Below, piece after piece: positions 1-3,357 of a stretch of DNA of 5,402 nucleotides (its first letter is position 1; every line of letters starts with the position of its first letter). The position numbers were made by a program, and so were the translations under genes. The DNA is taken from assembly GCA_019247135.1 (NCBI GenBank), contig JAFAPL010000225.1, positions 1-5,402 on the forward strand, written 5' to 3'. The notes under the pieces are model-generated. The model saw nothing but the letters and a program-made list of their open reading frames with translations. It did not search any database and was not told the origin of the DNA. Source of the stretch: Chloroflexota bacterium. Its GTDB lineage: Bacteria; Chloroflexota; UBA6077; CF-72.

Positions 1-1239
1 GTCATCCGCGCATCGCGCGGCTTGCGCGTACAGGTTGCGCTGTTGGGCCAGATTCGGTGCCCGCTCGGCCGCGGCGATATATGCGTCATGCGCGCTATCG
101 GTTTCGCCCGCCATTCGGAGAAGATGCGCGCGGACGGCGAACAACCGGTAGTCATCGGCGAGTCGCGCGTCAGCCCGGAGTTCCTCGAGTAGCGACAATC
201 CGGCTTTCGGCCCGCGTGCCATACCAACCGCCGCCGCGTGGTTCAGTTGCACGACTGGATTTGCGCCTGCCGCGAGCAGGACTTCGTACAGTGCCACGAT
301 CTGCGGCCAATCGGTTGCCTGGAAGCTCGGCGCCTCGTCATGCAAAGCAGCAATCGCGGCCTGCAGCTGGTACTGCCCGGGCTTGCCCGACTGCAACGCC
401 CGCGTCACCAGTTCAATGCCTTCCGCAATGTACGCCGCGTTCCACAAGCGGCGGTCCTGCTCGGCCATGAGAATGACCTCGCCGGTAGCACCCGCGCGCG
501 CCGCGCGTCTGGCGTCCGTCAGCAACATGAGCGCGAGCAGGCCTGTCACTTCAGCCTCGTGCGGCATGAGCTGGGCGATGCCGCGACACAACCGAATCGC
601 TTCAGCCGAGAGATCGGTGCGGTACAGGTTCGACCCCGAGCTGCTGGCGTAGCCCTCGTTGAAGATCAAATACAGCACGTGGAGCACCGCGCTGAGGCGT
701 TGACCGCGCTCCGTTGCGGAAGGCATACGGAACGGGATGCCGCTGTCCTTGATCGTTTGCTTCGCGCGCGTGATGCGTCGGGTCATCGTTGCTTCGGGCA
801 CAAGGAACGCACGGGCAATTTCGAGCGTGTTCAGGCCGCCGACGGCGCGCAACGTCAGCGCAATCTGGGACGCTACCGAGAGCGCGGGATGACAGCACAT
901 GAACAGCAGGATCAAGGTGTCGTCCGGGTCGGACGAGCGCTCCTCCAGGGCTGAGCCGAGCGTCTCTGTCACGATCCGTGGCGCGGCTGCCTCCTGCCGG
1001 CGCTGACGCGCCTGCTCACTGCGCAATTCATCGGTCAGTCGGCGGGATGCGACGGTGATCAGCCAGCCAAGTGGATGCTCAGGCTGGCCCTGCGTGGGCC
1101 AGGTTGTCGCCGCGGCGATGAGCGCTTCTTGCGTCGCGTCCTCGGCAGTGTCGAAATGGCCGTACCGACGCACCAGCGCGCCCAGGACCCGCGGCGCGAG
1201 CTGGCGTAGCAGGTCCTGGAGCTCGGCCTCAGACAACAT
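1..1239 (-). CDS. ECF sigma factor with DUF6596-type C-terminal extension (ECF42-like), 3' end cut by window
   Basis: This gene encodes an RNA polymerase sigma factor of the extracytoplasmic-function class. It would bind core RNA polymerase in the cytoplasm and direct it to a small set of promoters. The frame is open from the ATG at 1239 to position 1, giving 413 residues without a stop. Family members are roughly 400-430 residues, so only a short tail should be missing. Sigma region 2 covers about residues 10-80 (YGHFDTAEDATQEAL at 26-40, then GWLITVASRRLTDELR at 58-73). Region 4 with its helix-turn-helix covers about 130-165 (LEIARAFLVPEATMTRRI). The extension carries the family hallmarks LIFNEGY (191-197) and DARRAAR (242-248), followed by a helical, TPR-like part from about 270. 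The gene starts 7 bases after the stop of the DGPF gene, so the two are probably co-transcribed and perhaps translationally coupled; no strong Shine-Dalgarno is visible before this ATG. No anti-sigma gene is seen; in this group the extension itself is thought to control activity. Family assignment is firm; the ECF42 subgroup is inferred from the extension and the DGPF neighbour. Confidence 0.93.
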   Translation of the reverse strand, partial: MLSEAELQDLLRQLAPRVLGALVRRYGHFDTAEDATQEALIAAATTWPTQGQPEHPLGWLITVASRRLTDELRSEQARQRRQEAAAPRIVTETLGSALEERSSDPDDTLILLFMCCHPALSVASQIALTLRAVGGLNTLEIARAFLVPEATMTRRITRAKQTIKDSGIPFRMPSATERGQRLSAVLHVLYLIFNEGYASSSGSNLYRTDLSAEAIRLCRGIAQLMPHEAEVTGLLALMLLTDARRAARAGATGEVILMAEQDRRLWNAAYIAEGIELVTRALQSGKPGQYQLQAAIAALHDEAPSFQATDWPQIVALYEVLLAAGANPVVQLNHAAAVGMARGPKAGLSLLEELRADARLADDYRLFAVRAHLLRMAGETDSAHDAYIAAAERAPNLAQQRNLYAQAARCADD

Positions 1240-1246
1240 CGCGGGC

Positions 1247-1663
1247 TCAGACGTCGAGCTCGTCCCGACCTTCCGCAATGGGCCGCACGTCAATGACCGC
1301 GTCGCTGGCGTATTCCGGGCCCGGGCTCTTCGAAATTCCAGCCGCGATTTCGGTCGCGCGATCGAAACTCTCACATTCGATGATCCAGTAGCCGGCCAGC
1401 ACCTCCTGTGCTTCCGCGTACGGGCCGTCGGTCACGACGGGTACTCCGTTCTGCAACTGGATGCGCCTGGCGTGCACCGGAGCGGTCAGCCCGCGCGTCT
1501 CCACGAGCTCACCCGACTCGACGAGTGACTGGTTGAACTGTTCCATGAAGGCGCCCATGGCTTTGAACTCCTCGGCCGACCAGGCGGGCTTGCCTGCCGA
1601 GGGGCGTCCAGTCAGCGCATCGTAGTCCTGCTGCGAGCCGTAGAGCAGAATCATGTACTTCAT
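1247..1663 (-). CDS. YCII-related / DGPF-domain protein
   Basis: This is a complete 138-residue cytoplasmic protein of the YCII-related superfamily (small ferredoxin-like alpha/beta proteins). The start MKYMILLYG is the typical first strand. The family signature DGPYAEAQE lies at residues 79-87 (DGPF motif with Tyr for Phe), followed by the strand GYWIIE (91-96) and the terminal strand IDVRPI (124-129). Length is normal. No enzymatic reaction is established for the DGPF subgroup that I know of. It is found beside long ECF sigma factors and in some cases is a target of that sigma factor, so a role in the sigma-controlled response is likely but undefined. The ATG at 1663 is chosen because an AAGGAG lies 11 bases upstream; a second in-frame ATG three codons later (1654) would be too far from it. 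It is the first gene of an operon with the sigma factor. Confidence 0.93.
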   Translation of the reverse strand: MKYMILLYGSQQDYDALTGRPSAGKPAWSAEEFKAMGAFMEQFNQSLVESGELVETRGLTAPVHARRIQLQNGVPVVTDGPYAEAQEVLAGYWIIECESFDRATEIAAGISKSPGPEYASDAVIDVRPIAEGRDELDV

Positions 1664-1674
1664 CTCGATGAAGT

Positions 1675-1680
1675 CTCCTT
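1675..1680 (-). promoter_or_regulatory. Ribosome binding site of the DGPF gene
   Basis: The minus strand reads AAGGAG here, a near-perfect Shine-Dalgarno sequence, with 11 bases between it and the ATG at 1663. The spacing is at the long end of normal but supports this ATG over the ATG at 1654. The following sigma gene lacks a comparable site, which suggests it relies on ribosomes arriving from the DGPF gene. Confidence 0.75.
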
Positions 1681-1688
1681 TCGATGAG

Positions 1689-1717
1689 ATGTCGAGGCCG
1701 CCGGCGCCATTCGGACA
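1689..1717 (-). promoter_or_regulatory. Candidate ECF-type promoter of the DGPF-sigma operon
   Basis: On the minus strand, TGTCCG (1717-1712) is followed after 17 bases by CGACAT (1694-1689), about 25 bases ahead of the DGPF start and just upstream of its Shine-Dalgarno. From memory, ECF42-type sigma factors recognise a TGTCGA-like -35 and a short CGA/TC-like -10 element. The upstream box deviates from TGTCGA by a C where G is expected. A resemblance this short can arise by chance in GC-rich DNA, so this is a suggestion of autoregulation and not a demonstrated promoter. I found no convincing sigma-70 promoter between 1664 and 1848. Confidence 0.25.
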
Positions 1718-1738
1718 TGCTCCTCGAAAGACTCGCAG

Positions 1739-1761
1739 AAAATGCGGGAATAACTTCCCGC
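1739..1761 (-). terminator. Short perfect hairpin followed by four T's upstream of the DGPF gene
   Basis: Reading the minus strand, GCGGGAA (1761-1755) and TTCCCGC (1750-1744) form a perfect 7-base-pair stem with a 4-base loop, followed by A and TTTT (1742-1739). This resembles a small intrinsic terminator for leftward transcription, lying 81 bases ahead of the DGPF start. If the operon promoter is downstream of it, it would serve as a second barrier to read-through from the VOC gene. If the promoter is upstream, it could be an attenuator or a DNA operator. The T-run is short, so termination strength is doubtful. Confidence 0.4.
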
Positions 1762-1848
1762 GCAGACTGTTTTAGTTTGTGTCCCCGCTGACAACCATCA
1801 GGCTGGACTCGGCTCAGGGCGGGACGTCTCAATTGTGCCCCCAGCCAC

Positions 1849-1881
1849 AAAGGCCCGAAGCTTCACGGCTTCGGGCCCTTT
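1849..1881 (-). terminator. Intrinsic terminator after the VOC gene
   Basis: An inverted repeat pairs AAAGGCCCGAAGC (1849-1861) with GCTTCGGGCC-C-TTT (1868-1881). It forms a 13-base-pair stem with one bulged base (1878) and a 6-base loop (1862-1867). It begins about 10 bases after the stop codon of the VOC gene at 1892, the expected place for a terminator of leftward transcription. The T tract on the minus strand is only TTT; the plus strand side has the richer tail TTTGCTTTT, so it could also act on any rightward transcript. No rightward gene is supported to its left. Confidence 0.8.
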
Positions 1882-1891
1882 GCTTTTCCGG

Positions 1892-2308
1892 CTATGGCAG
1901 CTGGGTCACGCGGATGTAGTTGCCCGAAGGATCGCGAAACGCCGAGTCGATCCCGTACGGGCGGCGCTCAGGCTTTTCGACGAACTCGACGCCGCGACCG
2001 GTCAGCTCTTTGTATGCCGACTCGGCGTCATCGGTGGTGAGGAACAGTGTGCCGGCGAATCCTTTGGACACGACGTCGCGAACCTCTTGCGTCGTGTGCT
2101 CGTCCATCAGCGGCGGGCCAGGGATCGCCATCAACACGATCGAGATGTCCGGCTGCCCTTTCGGCCCAACCGTCACCCACCGAAAATCACCCATCTCGGG
2201 CAGCGAGAAGTCGCTGCGTTTTTCCCAGCCGACCTTCTGGGTATAGAAGGCGAGCGCTTCGTCCTGATCGCGGACCCAGACCTGTGCACTACCGAGTTTG
2301 ATTGCCAT
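1892..2308 (-). CDS. VOC superfamily (glyoxalase / bleomycin resistance / dioxygenase fold) protein
   Basis: This is a complete 138-residue single VOC-domain protein made of two beta-alpha-beta-beta-beta modules, the usual length for the family. The first module begins KLGSAQVWVRDQDEALAFY (4-22), the classic opening strand and helix. The second has FAGTLFLTTDDAESAYKEL (84-102), then GVEFVEKPERRPYG (106-119) and FRDPSGNYIRVTQ (124-136). In metal-dependent members the last strand usually carries a Glu ligand after the GN of DP-GN; here that region reads YIRVTQ with no Glu, and the first strand has Gln rather than a clear His ligand. A divergent metal site or a binding (sequestering) role is therefore as likely as enzymatic activity, and no substrate can be named. 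The ATG at 2308 has GGAG 7 bases upstream. The gene lies 36 bases after the PD-(D/E)XK-like gene and is followed by a terminator. Confidence 0.9.
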   Translation of the reverse strand: MAIKLGSAQVWVRDQDEALAFYTQKVGWEKRSDFSLPEMGDFRWVTVGPKGQPDISIVLMAIPGPPLMDEHTTQEVRDVVSKGFAGTLFLTTDDAESAYKELTGRGVEFVEKPERRPYGIDSAFRDPSGNYIRVTQLP

Positions 2309-2315
2309 CGCGGTG

Positions 2316-2319
2316 CTCC
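2316..2319 (-). promoter_or_regulatory. Ribosome binding site of the VOC gene
   Basis: The minus strand reads GGAG 7 bases before the ATG at 2308, ideal spacing, which fixes this start. Confidence 0.65.
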
Positions 2320-2323
2320 ATGT

Positions 2324-2334
2324 AACTTGAAGTT
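2324..2334. promoter_or_regulatory. Small inverted repeat in front of the VOC gene (operator-like)
   Basis: AACTTGAAGTT is a perfect 5-1-5 palindrome and is AT-rich against a GC-rich background. It lies in the 36-base gap between the preceding stop codon and the VOC start, just upstream of the Shine-Dalgarno. A small dimeric repressor could bind such a site, but the arms are short, no regulator gene is adjacent and no promoter boxes are clear. It may be chance. Confidence 0.25.
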
Positions 2335-2344
2335 CAGTTGCAGC

Positions 2345-3142
2345 CTACGGCCGAAGTCCCCGAGCAGGCTTCTCCAAAACTGCGCGTTCATCGACCCGTC
2401 GAGTGAAGCACGCGAGGAGGTGTTGCACTGCGTCGTTTGGCAGCGGCTGTCGCGCGTCTGAATTCGCGGAGAACGTGGAGCGCAGAGCCTGGCCGGCCTC
2501 GTCCAGAACGAACACGCCCGCGAGGCGGCGGTACAGGGCGACGAATGCGCGAGCGTCGCGGAGACCGCGACGCGCAAAAAACGCATCGTCCTTGCTCTCG
2601 ACGTGCGTTCTCAGTACCCGACCGGCCGCGGCCAGGGTCGAGTCATCGGTCGATAGACCGTCGGCAACGATCGCGAGTGCGTTCGGCATGCTCGACGGTA
2701 GCTGGCGCACCTTGCCAGCGATGACGCTCGCGATGCGCGGCGCCAGCCAGTCCGCAGCGTCGTCGGGCTGGTCGGAATCGCGTAGCCGCGTGACCTCTAC
2801 GTTGAACTGCAGGTTGCCGCGGTAGATCACGGTCAGATCGGGCGCAGCCTGGCGAATCCCAAACGTTTCCCAGGCCACCTCGAAGCGCCGGTCGTCGAGC
2901 AGCAGGAACGCCACCAGCATTTCCGCACGCACGTCGAGCCGCGCGTCCTCGCTGCTCGCGGTCAGAAGCTTCTTGCGCAGCTTGCTCTGGTGCGCCGCGA
3001 CGAGCGCTTCGAAGCGTGGGGAGCCATGCATCCATCGCCCAAGCTCACTCTGCAGCCCGGGCCGGCAGGTGCCAGCCACCTCGTGCACCAGCTGGTCGAT
3101 GCGTTTGGACCAGCGAGCCGCGCTCGGCGACCGTCGGCTCAT
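2345..3142 (-). CDS. Hypothetical protein with a PD-(D/E)XK nuclease-like core
   Basis: This is a 265-residue protein that I do not recognise by name. The N-terminal 60 residues are basic and helical. The middle resembles the PD-(D/E)XK fold in order: a helix with E74 (RAEMLVAFLL), then PDLTVIY (101-107) with D102, a hairpin, and the strand FNVEVTRL (113-120) with E116-V-T118 where E-x-K is usual. After that come a helix containing K144 (IASVIAGKVRQL) and a hydrophobic strand ALAIVADG (155-162). The catalytic Lys is replaced by Thr at its normal place; K144 could substitute from the neighbouring helix, as happens in some families. It could be an active nuclease, a degenerate one or an unrelated alpha/beta protein. 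No signal peptide or membrane segment is seen. The ATG at 3142 is the first usual start after the in-frame TGA near 3260, but has no good Shine-Dalgarno and the frame stays coding-like for some codons upstream, so the N-terminus is uncertain. No restriction or defence partner is adjacent. Confidence 0.72.
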   Translation of the reverse strand: MSRRSPSAARWSKRIDQLVHEVAGTCRPGLQSELGRWMHGSPRFEALVAAHQSKLRKKLLTASSEDARLDVRAEMLVAFLLLDDRRFEVAWETFGIRQAAPDLTVIYRGNLQFNVEVTRLRDSDQPDDAADWLAPRIASVIAGKVRQLPSSMPNALAIVADGLSTDDSTLAAAGRVLRTHVESKDDAFFARRGLRDARAFVALYRRLAGVFVLDEAGQALRSTFSANSDARQPLPNDAVQHLLACFTRRVDERAVLEKPARGLRP

Positions 3143-3173
3143 CCGCTTCGCGCCCGGCTTGTCCAGCTCTCGC

Positions 3174-3278
3174 TCACGGACATAGGCAAGCCCTGAGGGT
3201 ACGTTCGAAGGCGCTTGCCGTGCGCTCGTCGAAGCACACGATCAACAGCTCTACCGAGCCGACCGCCGCGACCGCCAC
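3174..3278 (-). CDS. Possible small ORF or frameshifted remnant (34 aa)
   Basis: From a GTG at 3278 to a TGA at 3176-3174 the minus strand encodes a 34-residue peptide: a small hydrophobic start (VAAVGSVELLIVCF), then DERTASAFERTLRACLCP. About 27 of its first 32 codons counted back from the open frame end in G or C, the bias expected of genes here, and the peptide looks protein-like. It has no good Shine-Dalgarno, and its frame is the same as that of the large gene ending at 3345. It lies 32 bases upstream of the ATG of the PD-(D/E)XK-like gene. It may be a real small gene, or the 5' part of that gene separated by a one-base frameshift near 3174-3200, since the downstream frame reads LAYVRERELDKPGAKR just before its ATG. 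Nothing identifies a function. Confidence 0.3.
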   Translation of the reverse strand: MAVAAVGSVELLIVCFDERTASAFERTLRACLCP

Positions 3279-3330
3279 GAGCGCATCGGCCCGCTGCGGT
3301 GAGCTGGAGTCGGCGCAGGTCCTACGATAG

Positions 3331-3357
3331 GCCCGTCCACCGCGTTAGCTGACGGGC
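3331..3357 (-). repeat. Inverted repeat spanning the stop codon of the large gene
   Basis: GCCCGTC (3331-3337) and GACGGGC (3351-3357) are perfect 7-base arms around a 13-base loop that contains the TAA stop of the large gene (3347-3345). In the transcript this would be a GC-rich hairpin at the 3' end of the coding sequence. There is no T tract after it on the minus strand, so it is not a standard intrinsic terminator. It could slow 3' exonucleases or mark a Rho-independent-like pause, or be coincidental. A smaller repeat CCTA-TCG-TAGG follows immediately (3320-3330). Confidence 0.4.

Noticed and set aside
238..954. A 238-codon plus-strand ORF
   Set aside because: It lies entirely antisense to the sigma factor, whose minus-strand translation matches a known family throughout. 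Its product is Arg/Gln/Ala-rich with no recognisable motif, as expected of a shadow frame in GC-rich DNA.
1665..1687. Two copies of TCGATGA flanking the DGPF Shine-Dalgarno
   Set aside because: Only 7 bases each and made of common GC-rich coding words; not enough to call a repeat element.
1690..1695. TGTCGA on the plus strand as an ECF42 -35 element
   Set aside because: It points rightward, away from the DGPF gene; no rightward gene is supported downstream. The same bases are used in the other orientation in the tentative leftward promoter.
1835..2461. A 208-codon plus-strand ORF
   Set aside because: It is antisense to the complete VOC gene and crosses the terminator hairpin; no motif and no Shine-Dalgarno support it.
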